Shown here: positions 14,178 to 21,700 of the stretch, in pieces
Numbering within the stretch: position 1 is the first letter of the stretch
Layout of the letters: every line of letters starts with the position of its first letter
Assembly (NCBI GenBank): GCA_030615745.1
Contig: JAUWYR010000043.1
Coordinates: 1 to 21,700, forward strand
Source of the DNA: Candidatus Zixiibacteriota bacterium
GTDB taxonomy: Bacteria; Zixibacteria; MSB-5A5; SM23-73-2
Length of the DNA: 21,700 nt
Reading direction: 5' to 3'
Notes under the pieces: model-generated
Seen by the model: only the letters and a program-made list of their open reading frames with translations
Told to the model about the DNA's origin: nothing
Database searches by the model: none
Translations under genes and position numbers: made by a program

Positions 14178-17060
14178 TTTCTTAAGCCTCTCCTTCGCAT
14201 CTTCAACCTCCGGTATCCCCGGGTCAGCATCCTTCCAGATTTCCAGAAACTCCTCGTACTTTTCGATTGCCTTTTTGTTCCAGCCTGATTTCTCGTAAGC
14301 TAATCCCAACAGGTAATGAGCTTTCACCACCCAAGTTGCAAAATATGCCCTGCCTTCGTCATATCTTGAAAGTAACTTCTCCAACTCAGCTACCGCCTCG
14401 CCCAGTCTGTCCGATTCCAGGTAAGCTTTGGCAAGCATAAAGTGTACATAAAAAGATGGGACATCTCTGGCTGCTTTTTCAAAGTTAATTAGTGACGCTT
14501 GGAGATTACCCCTTGCCAGCTCTATACATCCAAGGGCATACCAGTAACTATACATCAAGGTTTGATCTTTTTCTTCGATATCTTTCTTCAAAGCTCTTGC
14601 CACCTCTTCAGCTTTTTGAAAATGGTTATTCTCTACCAAGAGCCAGACATAATAATGCCGCCAGTACACCTTATCATAAGGGTTAGCGCTGTGCCAGATT
14701 TTGATGGCCTTTTCAGCTTCCTTTACAGCCAGATTCTGATTTCTCTTCTCCCTATAGATATCTGCCTTTGAGAAATGTTTAATTGCGTTCTGCACTCCTT
14801 CAGCCTGCTCCATTCTATCTGCGCCTATGCCCTGATCCAAAACCTCAAGGGCATCCTTGAACTTGCCCTGATAACGAGGGATATAAGCCAAATAGGTTCT
14901 TCCTGCTGACCGCCAATCTTTCTCAGTGCTGGAGGAAAGTTCTTTATAACAACTTTCAGCTTTAGCATACTCTCTTTTAAAAAGATACATATGCCCCAGT
15001 TTTGTCAGGGACGAATAGAAATCCGGTTTTATCTCTAAAGCCTTTTTGTAAGACTGGATCGCCTGGTCTATCTTGCCATTGTAGGCATAAAGGTCAGCTC
15101 GGCTGTCATAGGGATTGGCTTCATCCGGTGCTAAGGATATATATTGGTTTATAGCCCAGATAGATTTCTCAAAATTGCCGATTTCATTGTAGGCATAGGC
15201 AAGCTCGTTATAAGGGTCTTTATAAAGAGGATCTATCTCAATGGCTTTGTTAAAGTGTCGAACAGCTTGCTCAAACTGTCGCCGCCCATAATAATAGAGC
15301 CCTAACTTATAAAATGCCTCTTTCTCCTCAGGATAGCGCTCTACTATCTTCTTTAGCTCTTTAATCGCCTCTGGATAATTCCCTGATGTAATTGCCTCCT
15401 GACTTTTTATATACCATTTTTCCTTTTGGCTAACTCTATCTGAGTATTCCACTGCTTTAGCTATCAGTTTTATATCCACCTGACCCACCTGGGTCCATCC
15501 AATGTAAGCCAACCGATAATATGCCATGGCAAAGGTGGAGTCAAACTCCAAAGCTTTCCTGTAGCTTTTTTCAGCTTCCGCGTTATAATACTTAGAGCTG
15601 TAATCAAGTCCTTCAAGATAGTAACGATACGCTTCCGGTGAATGGGTGGTAACATCGGCAACGGAAGGGTCTGGTTCTTGCTGCGCCACTGCAGGTAGGG
15701 ACAGGTCTTTCTTGATTTCAACAGTGAGTTTGTCGACCAGAGAAAATACATCTTCTTTCATTTCTCCAGCAATACGTTGAGAAGCTTGCACCTGACCATT
15801 TTCCACATTGACAAGCTGAGTGGTTATTACAGTTCGCGGCTCAACTTGAAGAATGTTCCCCAAAAGCATCCACCGGGCTCCAGCTTTTGTCGCAACCTGG
15901 GTGGCAACTTCTCGGTCGATCTTCTTTTCTCCTTCCCTCCCCAAAAGCTTGAGAATATCATACAGCCTCTGACTGGAGACTACACGCATATATTCAGATT
16001 CAGAAAGATCAGTTATCAAAAGATTGGTTACGATCTCACCCAGCCTTTCGGTATCCTCTCTGTCCACCATATTCTCAAAATACATTATAGCTAAAGAGTT
16101 CTCTTTAGCTATTGCCCTCTTTTCTGGAACTATCTCAAACTTGAAAGGTTTAAGAATGAAGAAAAGCAAAAGAAGGATAAAAACAACTGAGGCGGGAACT
16201 ATAAAGGGAAGAAGTTTCTTTTTAGGCTTTGCCATAACACCAACCGTCGTCTCCTTCTGTAATCTTTTCAAATCCGCCATTATATCAGCTGCACTCTGAT
16301 ACCTGATATTGCGGTCTTTTTTTAATGTCTTGTCAACTACTCTCTGCAACCCTTCTGGAACATTGGCTTTATACCGTGCCAATGGTTCTGGTGTCTCATT
16401 TACAATAGAATAAATTATCGCTGCTTCATGCTCGCCCTTAAAGGGAAGCTGACCTGTGATCATCTCATATAATACCACACCGAAAGAAAAAATGTCTGAT
16501 CGCTGATCAACCTCTTCGCCCTGCGCCTGTTCAGGGGACATATATTGCAAAGTGCCTAAAGTTGTGCCGGTCTTGGTCAGCTTGGTCACACCTTTCAGCT
16601 TGGCCAGGCCAAAATCCATGATCTTGACTACTTCCTCGTCGGTCAACATAATGTTATCTGATTTTATATCTCTATGAACAATTCCCTTCTTGTGAGCAGC
16701 ATTTAAACCCTCTGCTATTTGAATGGCAACTTTTAAAATTTCTTCCATGGAAAATCCCTTTTCTTCGACTAAATCCTTTATGGATTTGCCCTCGATATAT
16801 TCCATGCAGATGAAACATTCACCTTCTACTTCATCTATTTCATAGACTGTGGTGATATTAGGATGATTTAAGGCTGATGCAGCTTTGGCTTCATGCACAA
16901 ACCTTGTCTTGGCTTCTTCATCAAGCAAAAGATGTTTTGGCAGAAACTTCAAAGCCACAATCCGATCAAGCTTGGTGTCCTGGGCTTTATAGACCACGCC
17001 CATCCCGCCTTCTCCTAACTTCTCCAAAATCTTATAATGTGAAATGGTTTTGCCAATCAT
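14160..17060 (-). CDS. Membrane-anchored serine/threonine kinase with TolB/CsgG-like domain and TPR repeats
   Basis: This 966-residue protein has a complete kinase domain (about 1-270): GEGGMG 16-21, Lys38, HRDIKSDN with Asp131, DFG Asp149, and SPE 175-177. A basic stretch and one transmembrane helix follow (about 283-303), then a TolB/CsgG-like domain (about 320-435, LAIMYFENMVD...VITTQLVNVENGQV), then a long run of TPRs (about 465-960). The topology implies an outside sensor of TPRs and a cytoplasmic kinase, in contrast with the cytoplasmic paralogue at 327-2558. AAAGGA just upstream of ATG 17060 is the ribosome binding site. Its upstream region is duplicated in front of the peptidase gene at 4944. 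The signal and the substrates are unknown, and no phosphatase or response regulator is nearby. Confidence 0.94.
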   Translation of the reverse strand: MIGKTISHYKILEKLGEGGMGVVYKAQDTKLDRIVALKFLPKHLLLDEEAKTRFVHEAKAASALNHPNITTVYEIDEVEGECFICMEYIEGKSIKDLVEEKGFSMEEILKVAIQIAEGLNAAHKKGIVHRDIKSDNIMLTDEEVVKIMDFGLAKLKGVTKLTKTGTTLGTLQYMSPEQAQGEEVDQRSDIFSFGVVLYEMITGQLPFKGEHEAAIIYSIVNETPEPLARYKANVPEGLQRVVDKTLKKDRNIRYQSAADIMADLKRLQKETTVGVMAKPKKKLLPFIVPASVVFILLLLFFILKPFKFEIVPEKRAIAKENSLAIMYFENMVDREDTERLGEIVTNLLITDLSESEYMRVVSSQRLYDILKLLGREGEKKIDREVATQVATKAGARWMLLGNILQVEPRTVITTQLVNVENGQVQASQRIAGEMKEDVFSLVDKLTVEIKKDLSLPAVAQQEPDPSVADVTTHSPEAYRYYLEGLDYSSKYYNAEAEKSYRKALEFDSTFAMAYYRLAYIGWTQVGQVDIKLIAKAVEYSDRVSQKEKWYIKSQEAITSGNYPEAIKELKKIVERYPEEKEAFYKLGLYYYGRRQFEQAVRHFNKAIEIDPLYKDPYNELAYAYNEIGNFEKSIWAINQYISLAPDEANPYDSRADLYAYNGKIDQAIQSYKKALEIKPDFYSSLTKLGHMYLFKREYAKAESCYKELSSSTEKDWRSAGRTYLAYIPRYQGKFKDALEVLDQGIGADRMEQAEGVQNAIKHFSKADIYREKRNQNLAVKEAEKAIKIWHSANPYDKVYWRHYYVWLLVENNHFQKAEEVARALKKDIEEKDQTLMYSYWYALGCIELARGNLQASLINFEKAARDVPSFYVHFMLAKAYLESDRLGEAVAELEKLLSRYDEGRAYFATWVVKAHYLLGLAYEKSGWNKKAIEKYEEFLEIWKDADPGIPEVEDAKERLKKLKIKS

Positions 17061-17212
17061 TTTTTCCTTTGGATAAAAGATTGTCCTTCTGTATCTAATT
17101 AAAGCAAAGATTTTTTTGTTGTCAATGGAAATTCAACGAAAAAAGAGGGTAGATAGTCTAAAGGAAGTATGCTTTCCAAAAATTGAGTAGCAAAAGCAAC
17201 TTACAAAACTTT
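17019..17212 (-). repeat. Kinase 5' cassette, copy 2 (intact, in front of its kinase gene)
   Basis: This is the partner of 5010-5203: first 14 kinase codons, ribosome binding site, leader and promoter, with 57 of 65 bases identical immediately upstream of the ATG and recognisable similarity for about 90 bp more. Confidence 0.8.
17097..17125 (-). promoter_or_regulatory. Putative promoter of the membrane-anchored kinase gene
   Basis: TTGACA (17120-17125, minus strand) and TTAATT (17097-17102) with 17-bp spacing, the same as the copy before the peptidase. The -35 is perfect and the -10 weak, so activation by another factor is possible. The leader is about 30 nt. Confidence 0.5.
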
Positions 17213-17360
17213 CCAGAAAAAACAGTGCGGTAAATGTGATATCTCATACCTCTCGAATATGCCAAAGAAAGGGAGTTTCTAAGAAGTTGTGATGCCACTG
17301 AAATTGTCTAGTTGGGAACAAAAATGTATTTAGAAAATATGGGCTTAGCTATATTTCTGT

Positions 17361-17388
17361 TTGACTTTACGATTTTTTGTAATATATT
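17361..17388 (+). promoter_or_regulatory. Putative promoter of ecfT
   Basis: TTGACT (17361-17366), 16 bp, TATATT (17383-17388), each matching 5 of 6 consensus positions. Transcription would start near 17395, followed by AGAGG as ribosome binding site 8 nt before the ATG at 17413. Confidence 0.55.
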
Positions 17389-17412
17389 TAAATTTTCTAA
17401 GAGGTTGGAGCT

Positions 17413-18213
17413 ATGGCTTTGTGGGATAGCATAACTTTTGGACAATTTATTCCAGGTGATTCTGTGATTCACAGATTAGATCCGAGGACTAAACTTTTAA
17501 TGGTTCTGGGATGCGTGGTTTTGGCAGCTATAACTTTGAACCTTTTAACCTACGTTATCCTTATTTCTTTTTTAGCATTTATTTTTATCCTTTCTGCGCT
17601 TCCTTATCTTTTGCTGTTCAAAAACCTGAAGTCATTTTTCTGGCTTTTCTTAATCATCTTTTTTTTCCAGATTCTTTTCACATCTGACACAACAAAAGCC
17701 ATCATCCATTTCGGTTTTATCAACATCACACAAATTGGTATCCATAATGGAATTCTCTATACTCTCAGGCTTTGCGTTTTCATTTTCGGAGCAGTGGTCT
17801 TGAGTCTGACTACCTCACCTATGGATTTGACTGATGGAATATTTAAGTTTTTATCACCCTTAAAAAAACTCAAGTTTCCAGTTCAGGAGCTTTCCCTTAT
17901 AACTATGATCTCCTTAAGGTTTGTTCCCCTTCTTTTGGAGGAGGCTTCTAATTTAAGAAAAGCACAACTTTCAAGAGGTGCCTCTTTTGAGGGTGGGATC
18001 ATTCAAAGGACCAAAAAAACTATACCTTTGCTTATACCTTTGTTTATATCCTCTTTTAGAAAGGCAGATGATTTAGCATTAGCCTTAGATGCAAGAGGAT
18101 TCAGGTCAAAAGAAGAAAGGACATCATATCAAAAGCTTGAGTTTAAAATAAATGATTACGTTTTCTTAGGGCTTTTAATTTTTATAATTTTTATCTGTCT
18201 CTGGATTATATAA
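17413..18213 (+). CDS. ecfT: Energy-coupling factor transporter transmembrane protein EcfT (CbiQ family)
   Basis: This 266-residue membrane protein has the family opening HRLDPRTKLL (20-29), several hydrophobic helices, and the two cytoplasmic coupling motifs containing an R-G pair: LSRGASF (near 187-193) and DARGFRSKEE (near 224-233). EcfT connects the ATPases EcfA/EcfA' to a vitamin- or metal-binding S-component. In many bacteria it sits between ecfA genes and truA. Here truA follows as expected, but no ATPase gene precedes it: the upstream neighbour is a kinase on the other strand. The ATPases and S-components must therefore be encoded elsewhere, or have been displaced. The substrate cannot be assigned. 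Confidence 0.93.
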   Translation: MALWDSITFGQFIPGDSVIHRLDPRTKLLMVLGCVVLAAITLNLLTYVILISFLAFIFILSALPYLLLFKNLKSFFWLFLIIFFFQILFTSDTTKAIIHFGFINITQIGIHNGILYTLRLCVFIFGAVVLSLTTSPMDLTDGIFKFLSPLKKLKFPVQELSLITMISLRFVPLLLEEASNLRKAQLSRGASFEGGIIQRTKKTIPLLIPLFISSFRKADDLALALDARGFRSKEERTSYQKLEFKINDYVFLGLLIFIIFICLWII

Positions 18214-18220
18214 TGGAGTG

Positions 18221-18236
18221 TAAGGCTTTTGCCTTA
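18221..18236 (+). other. Small hairpin between ecfT and truA
   Basis: TAAGGC (18221-18226), loop TTTT, GCCTTA (18231-18236), preceded by GGAGTG immediately after the ecfT stop. It is too weak, and lacks the T-run, for a confident terminator. Confidence 0.3.
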
Positions 18237-18268
18237 TTAATAAAAAATAGATTCTGTGAAAAATTTTA

Positions 18269-19000
18269 ATGCAAAAAAACATAAAGCTAAAAATAGAATA
18301 TGATGGAACAAATTTTTCAGGTTGGCAAATTCAGCCAAAAAAAAGAACCGTTCAAGAAGAGATAGAAAAAAAATTAGAAAAAATCTTAGGTTCGAAAACA
18401 AAGCTTATAGGAGCGGGAAGGACTGATGCAGGAGTTCATGCTTTGGGTCAGGTGGCAAACTTTAAGACCACATCTAAGCTTAAAACAGATGAAATCAAAA
18501 ATGCGCTGAACAGTCTTTTACCGGATGATATAGTGATTAAACACATAAAAGAGGTTGATTTAAATTTTGATGCAAGATATAGCGCTAAATCAAAAGTTTA
18601 TCAGTATCGAATTTATTTATGCAAAACCGCCTTACATAAAAACTATGTTTGGGAGGTAGAATATAACTTAAAAATTAAAAAGATGAGAGAAGCTACTGAG
18701 ATGATAATAGGAGAACACGATTTCTCAGCTTTCTGCGTTGCTAAGTCTTCAAAAGAAAATAACTACTGTAAAGTAATAAAAGCTTTATGGAAAAAAACAA
18801 AAAAAGAACTTTTGTTTGAGATCGAAGCTGATAGATTTTTACATTCTATGGTAAGAACTTTGGTTGGAACTTTAGTAGATGTTGGAAGAGGATATTTCAA
18901 TATATCAGATTTTAAAAAGATCTTAGAGTCAAAAGATAGAAAAAAAGCTGGAATGAATGCTCCAGCAAAGGGTCTTTGTTTGGTGAGAATTAACTATTAA
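18269..19000 (+). CDS. truA: tRNA pseudouridine(38-40) synthase TruA
   Basis: This 243-residue protein is of normal length for TruA. YDGTNFSGWQ (11-20) and GAGRTDAGVHALGQV, with catalytic Asp53, are diagnostic. FDARYSAKSKVYQYRI and FLHSMVRTLVGTLVDVGRG complete the fold. It isomerises uridines 38-40 in the anticodon arm of tRNAs. It follows ecfT by 55 bp, a gene order common across bacteria. No good ribosome binding site precedes ATG 18269, so expression may depend on read-through from ecfT. The stop codon lies inside a 13-bp sequence that is repeated exactly at 19109-19121. Confidence 0.96.
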   Translation: MQKNIKLKIEYDGTNFSGWQIQPKKRTVQEEIEKKLEKILGSKTKLIGAGRTDAGVHALGQVANFKTTSKLKTDEIKNALNSLLPDDIVIKHIKEVDLNFDARYSAKSKVYQYRIYLCKTALHKNYVWEVEYNLKIKKMREATEMIIGEHDFSAFCVAKSSKENNYCKVIKALWKKTKKELLFEIEADRFLHSMVRTLVGTLVDVGRGYFNISDFKKILESKDRKKAGMNAPAKGLCLVRINY

Positions 19001-19121
19001 AAATAGCGCGTAGTGGAGGGTTTACCCCTCCGACTCTTAAACTCAGGCAGAGCCATAAAGGCTCCCTGGCCGGGCAGGCTGCTACGCGATTAAAAAATTC
19101 AAAACTTTCTATTAAAAATAG
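18994..19121. mobile_element. Structured MITE-like element flanked by an exact 13-bp direct repeat
   Basis: CTATTAAAAATAG occurs at 18994-19006 and again at 19109-19121. The first copy abuts a unit bounded by CGCGTAG (19007-19013) and CTACGCG (19082-19088). Inside are hairpins GGAGGG/CCCTCC (19015-19031) and GAGCC/GGCTC (19050-19064). A 20-bp AT-rich tail follows the right arm before the second repeat copy. There is no coding capacity. The direct repeat could be a target-site duplication; its AT-rich, partly palindromic make-up leaves some room for chance. Confidence 0.5.
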
Positions 19122-19136
19122 AATGGAGGTTCTAAA

Positions 19137-19790
19137 ATGAAGTTCTTCATCGACACTGCAAACTTGGATGAGATAAAGGAGGCGGCAAGCTTGGGGGTTT
19201 TAGACGGGGTCACTACCAATCCAACCCTTTTATCCAAGGAAAAGGATAAAGGGGATTTCAAAACAATTTTAAGAAAGATATGCGAGGTGGTTGATGGTCC
19301 TGTTAGTGCTGAGGCTGTTAGTATGGACTGTGAAGGAATAGTTAAGGAGGCAGAGGAGCTTTCCAAAATCCACAAAAATATCGTGGTTAAAGTTCCAATA
19401 ACAAAGGAAGGAATAAAGGCGATTAAGATTTTAAGCTCAGAGGGGATAAGGGTCAATTGCACTCTGGTTTTCTCCCCGATTCAGGCACTTCTTGCAGCAA
19501 AGGCAGGGGCATTATTTGTCAGCCCATTTGTAGGAAGATTGGATGATGCCTCTCATGTGGGAATGGATTTGGTGGAGCAGATAGTCACCATCTTTGAGAA
19601 CTACGACATATCAACTGAGGTTATCGTCGCAAGCATAAGAAATCCTCTACATGCAGTTGAAGCAGCTCTTTTGGGTGCTGATATTGCCACTATTCCACTC
19701 AAAGTCATAGAACAACTTATCAAACATCCATTAACAGATGTGGGAATCAAGAAATTCCTGCAAGACTGGGAGAAGGTTAAAAAGGTATGA
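19137..19790 (+). CDS. Transaldolase, small TalC/FSA-type
   Basis: This 217-residue protein belongs to the short transaldolase/fructose-6-phosphate aldolase family: [23 protein letters not shown] (23-32), the Schiff-base lysine Lys85 in VVKVPIT, and SPFVGRLDD (129-137). It is a cytoplasmic TIM-barrel enzyme of the non-oxidative pentose phosphate pathway. E. coli FSA has Tyr at the position of Phe131 here, and Phe is the residue of true transaldolases (TalB Phe178), so transaldolase rather than aldolase activity is the better guess. The ribosome binding site GGAGG lies 7 nt before ATG 19137. The stop overlaps the purB start (ATGA, 19787-19790), so the two are probably co-translated. Confidence 0.94.
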   Translation: MKFFIDTANLDEIKEAASLGVLDGVTTNPTLLSKEKDKGDFKTILRKICEVVDGPVSAEAVSMDCEGIVKEAEELSKIHKNIVVKVPITKEGIKAIKILSSEGIRVNCTLVFSPIQALLAAKAGALFVSPFVGRLDDASHVGMDLVEQIVTIFENYDISTEVIVASIRNPLHAVEAALLGADIATIPLKVIEQLIKHPLTDVGIKKFLQDWEKVKKV

Positions 19791-21082
19791 TAGAAAGATA
19801 TACCCTTCCACAGATGGAAAATCTGTGGTCAGACCAAAACAAATATCAAATTTGGCTTTTGCTTGAGCTTTTAGTGTGCGAGGCTTTAGCACATTTAGGT
19901 CAAATCCCAAAAAAAGCAGTCTACCAGATCAAAAAAAAGGCTAAATTTGACTTAAAAAAAATTGAAAAGATAGAGAAGAAAACAAGGCACGACTTCTTAG
20001 CATTTTTAACCAATTTAGCTGAAAACGTTGGGGAAAACTCTGAATATATTCATTTAGGATTAACTTCATACGATATTGAAGATACCGCACTATCTTTTAT
20101 TTTAAGGGAAGCTGGTGAAATCATCTTAAAAGACCTTAAAAACCTTTGTTCTGAGATAAAAAAGAAAGCCTTTAGGTATAAGTTTACCCCAATAATGGGG
20201 AGAACTCATGGAGTTCATGCTGAGCCAACAACCTTGGGTCATAAATTTGCTCTATGGTATTCGGAGATTATAAGGAATATTGAGCGTTTAAATAAGGCAA
20301 TTGATATGATCTCAGTTGGAAAGATCTCAGGAGCAGTGGGAAACTATGCGAATATCAACCCTCAAGTTGAAAGATATGTCTGTAGGAAACTAAAACTAAA
20401 GCCAGCTGATTCATCATCGCAGATTTTGCAGAGGGACAGGCATGCGGAATTTGTGACAACATTAGCAATTATATCGAGCTCAATTGAAAAGTTCTCAACT
20501 GAGATAAGGAATCTTCAGAGGACTGAGATTTTAGAGCTTGAGGAGGGATTTTTCAAAGGACAAAAGGGCTCATCCGCTATGCCCCATAAAAGAAATCCTA
20601 TAACCTGTGAAAGATTATCAGGACTATCAAGGATAGTAAGATCTTATGCTTTAGCTTCTTTGGAGAACATAAATTTATGGCATGAAAGGGATATCACCAA
20701 TTCATCAGTTGAGAGGGTGATTCTTCCAGATTCAACCATTTTAGTCGATTATATGGTGGTAAAGTTCACCCGGATTGTTGAAAATCTTTTAGTCTATCCT
20801 GAGAATATGCTGAAAAATATCGAAACCACAAAAGGTCTTGTCTTCTCCCAGAGACTACTTTTGAAGCTCACAGAGAAGATAGGCGCAAGAGATTTTGCTT
20901 ACCAGATAGTTCAATCCGATGCGATGAAAGCTTGGCAAAAAAAAGAAGATTTTAAAAAATTGGTAAAAAATGATAGAAGAATAAAAAAATATCTTTCGAA
21001 AAAAGAGATCGAGGATTGTTTTGATTTAAGCTATTACACTAAAAATGTTAATTATATTTTCAAGAGGGTCTTTGGGAGATAA
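19787..21082 (+). CDS. purB: Adenylosuccinate lyase
   Basis: This 431-residue protein of the fumarase/aspartase superfamily has the PurB-type motifs TRHDFLAFL (66-74), the [12 protein letters not shown] box (91-102), [17 protein letters not shown] (138-154, with the general-acid His141 region) and the signature loop [11 protein letters not shown] (261-271) carrying the catalytic serine. It cleaves adenylosuccinate to AMP and SAICAR to AICAR, releasing fumarate, in purine synthesis. The length fits bacterial PurB. The GLTS box has Tyr where many PurBs have Ser (GLTSSD), a minor variation. It is coupled to the transaldolase gene by a 4-bp overlap. The next gene starts 17 nt after its stop, so it may be co-transcribed. 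Confidence 0.95.
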   Translation: MIERYTLPQMENLWSDQNKYQIWLLLELLVCEALAHLGQIPKKAVYQIKKKAKFDLKKIEKIEKKTRHDFLAFLTNLAENVGENSEYIHLGLTSYDIEDTALSFILREAGEIILKDLKNLCSEIKKKAFRYKFTPIMGRTHGVHAEPTTLGHKFALWYSEIIRNIERLNKAIDMISVGKISGAVGNYANINPQVERYVCRKLKLKPADSSSQILQRDRHAEFVTTLAIISSSIEKFSTEIRNLQRTEILELEEGFFKGQKGSSAMPHKRNPITCERLSGLSRIVRSYALASLENINLWHERDITNSSVERVILPDSTILVDYMVVKFTRIVENLLVYPENMLKNIETTKGLVFSQRLLLKLTEKIGARDFAYQIVQSDAMKAWQKKEDFKKLVKNDRRIKKYLSKKEIEDCFDLSYYTKNVNYIFKRVFGR

Positions 21083-21099
21083 TACTTTTGAATTAAGAT

Positions 21100-21700
21100 A
21101 TGGATAAGGCAGAACTTAAAAAGATAAAAGAGCTAATCAAACTTGACATAGATAAATACGTTCGGAGAGCGGAAGGGAAAGTGGAAGAAAACGTCAAAAT
21201 AAAGCTCACCATTCCGCTGCTTCAGTTTTTAGGGTATGATGTTCAAAAGGATATGGATTTCGAACATCATGTGAGGAATAAAAGAGCGGATATAGCACTT
21301 ATGTTTGAAGGAAAACCCAAGTTGATTGTGGAAACTAAGGACTTAGATGAGGACTTAGACAATCATATTGACCAAGCCGTAGACTATGCCTCAAAAAAAG
21401 GTGTGGATTGGGTAATACTCACAAATGGAATTGAGATTAGACTTTATAAATCTTATATAAGCGGTGTTCCGCCAGAGGACAGATTAATCTTCGATACCAC
21501 CCTAAAAGAGCTTACAAAAACCTTTCCAAGTTTAGAAGAAAGGGTCTCAAAAAATAATCTAAGAACTGCTGAAAAGATAACTAAGGAGGCTGAGGAGGTA
21601 AGAGAAAATGTCACTGCCTCGATTTTGATAAAAGATTTAGCTAATTGTAAAAGCATGCTTTTCAGTGATCTACTTGATCAATTTAAAATCAGATACAAAA
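21100..21700 (+). CDS. HSDR_N-like PD-(D/E)XK nuclease-domain protein, N-terminal part (cut by the right edge)
   Basis: The first 200 residues stay open to the end of the window. After an N-terminal helix comes IPLLQFLGYDV and then RADIALMFEGKPKLIVETKD, where Asp64, Glu78 and Lys80 form the D...ExK pattern of PD-(D/E)XK nucleases. HIDQAVDYASKKGVDWVILTNG matches the type I restriction HsdR N-terminal (HSDR_N) pattern. It could be the start of a full HsdR with helicase domains, or one of the short stand-alone HSDR_N proteins of unknown role. Residues about 145-200 are charged and helical, not helicase-like, which favours the latter. No clear ribosome binding site precedes ATG 21100. Nearby purB suggests read-through expression. 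No HsdM or HsdS is visible. Confidence 0.8.
   Translation, partial: MDKAELKKIKELIKLDIDKYVRRAEGKVEENVKIKLTIPLLQFLGYDVQKDMDFEHHVRNKRADIALMFEGKPKLIVETKDLDEDLDNHIDQAVDYASKKGVDWVILTNGIEIRLYKSYISGVPPEDRLIFDTTLKELTKTFPSLEERVSKNNLRTAEKITKEAEEVRENVTASILIKDLANCKSMLFSDLLDQFKIRYK

Larger units (their letters stand above)
17061..17412. other. Divergent intergenic region between the kinase and ecfT
   Basis: These 352 bp contain the kinase promoter cassette on the left and the ecfT promoter on the right. From about 17213 to 17360 I see no ORF with a ribosome binding site, no strong hairpin and no repeat. Confidence 0.6.

Noticed and set aside
18994-19121. Riboswitch or T-box in front of the transaldolase gene
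   Set aside because: No known riboswitch core is recognisable, and the related copy at 13.8 kb is not upstream of a gene, so a repeat element is the better reading.
21453-21656. Minus-strand ORF of 67 codons
   Set aside because: It lies antisense to the HSDR_N-like gene, whose motifs are clear in the plus frame.

Overview
The window looks like a chromosomal piece of an uncultured bacterium. Gene content (Hanks-type kinases with TolB-like/TPR tails, a GldA/GldF/GldG-like ABC cluster, a stand-alone EcfT next to truA, an archaeal-style isopropylmalate isomerase pair) suggests a candidate phylum near the FCB group (Zixibacteria, KSB1 or WOR-3 type). That placement is inference, since no rRNA or marker tree is available. 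Most of the window is AT-rich. Two segments are clearly richer in GC: the sensor half of the kinase ending at 327, and the prolyl oligopeptidase gene at 2767-4944.

Layout. Positions 1-5051 (minus strand) hold a prolyl-oligopeptidase-like lipoprotein preceded by a 36-codon ORF that begins as a kinase, then a complete kinase-TolB-TPR gene, then a second kinase gene running off the left edge (ATGA overlap). Positions 5348-7934 (minus) form a tightly overlapping operon: HIT nucleotide hydrolase, an aconitase-family large subunit with a tandem helix-turn-helix N-terminus, and the matching small subunit. A 327-bp AT-rich divergent region separates it from 8262-12426 (plus), an ABC ATPase, ABC-2 permease, GldG-like protein and DUF4340 protein. 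RmuC (12599-13585) follows, then a 574-bp region full of palindromes. A membrane-anchored kinase with TPRs lies at 14160-17060 (minus). From 17413 on (plus) are EcfT, TruA, a transaldolase, PurB and the start of an HSDR_N/PD-(D/E)XK-type protein cut by the right edge.

Two themes stand out. First, a kinase 'front end' (promoter, leader, ribosome binding site and first codons) recurs: it is intact at 17060, it sits in front of the peptidase as a short translationally coupled leader ORF, and the kinase domain of the 327-2558 gene is an AT-rich head joined to a GC-rich sensor tail. This suggests that foreign GC-rich genes were captured behind native kinase control regions. Second, intergenic space holds structured palindromic elements. 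One is a CGCGTAG-bounded unit present as a whole copy flanked by an exact 13-bp direct repeat (19.0 kb) and as a circularly permuted copy (13.8 kb). The HTH-isomerase fusion, with a plausible internal start that would release the plain enzyme, is the most unusual single gene.
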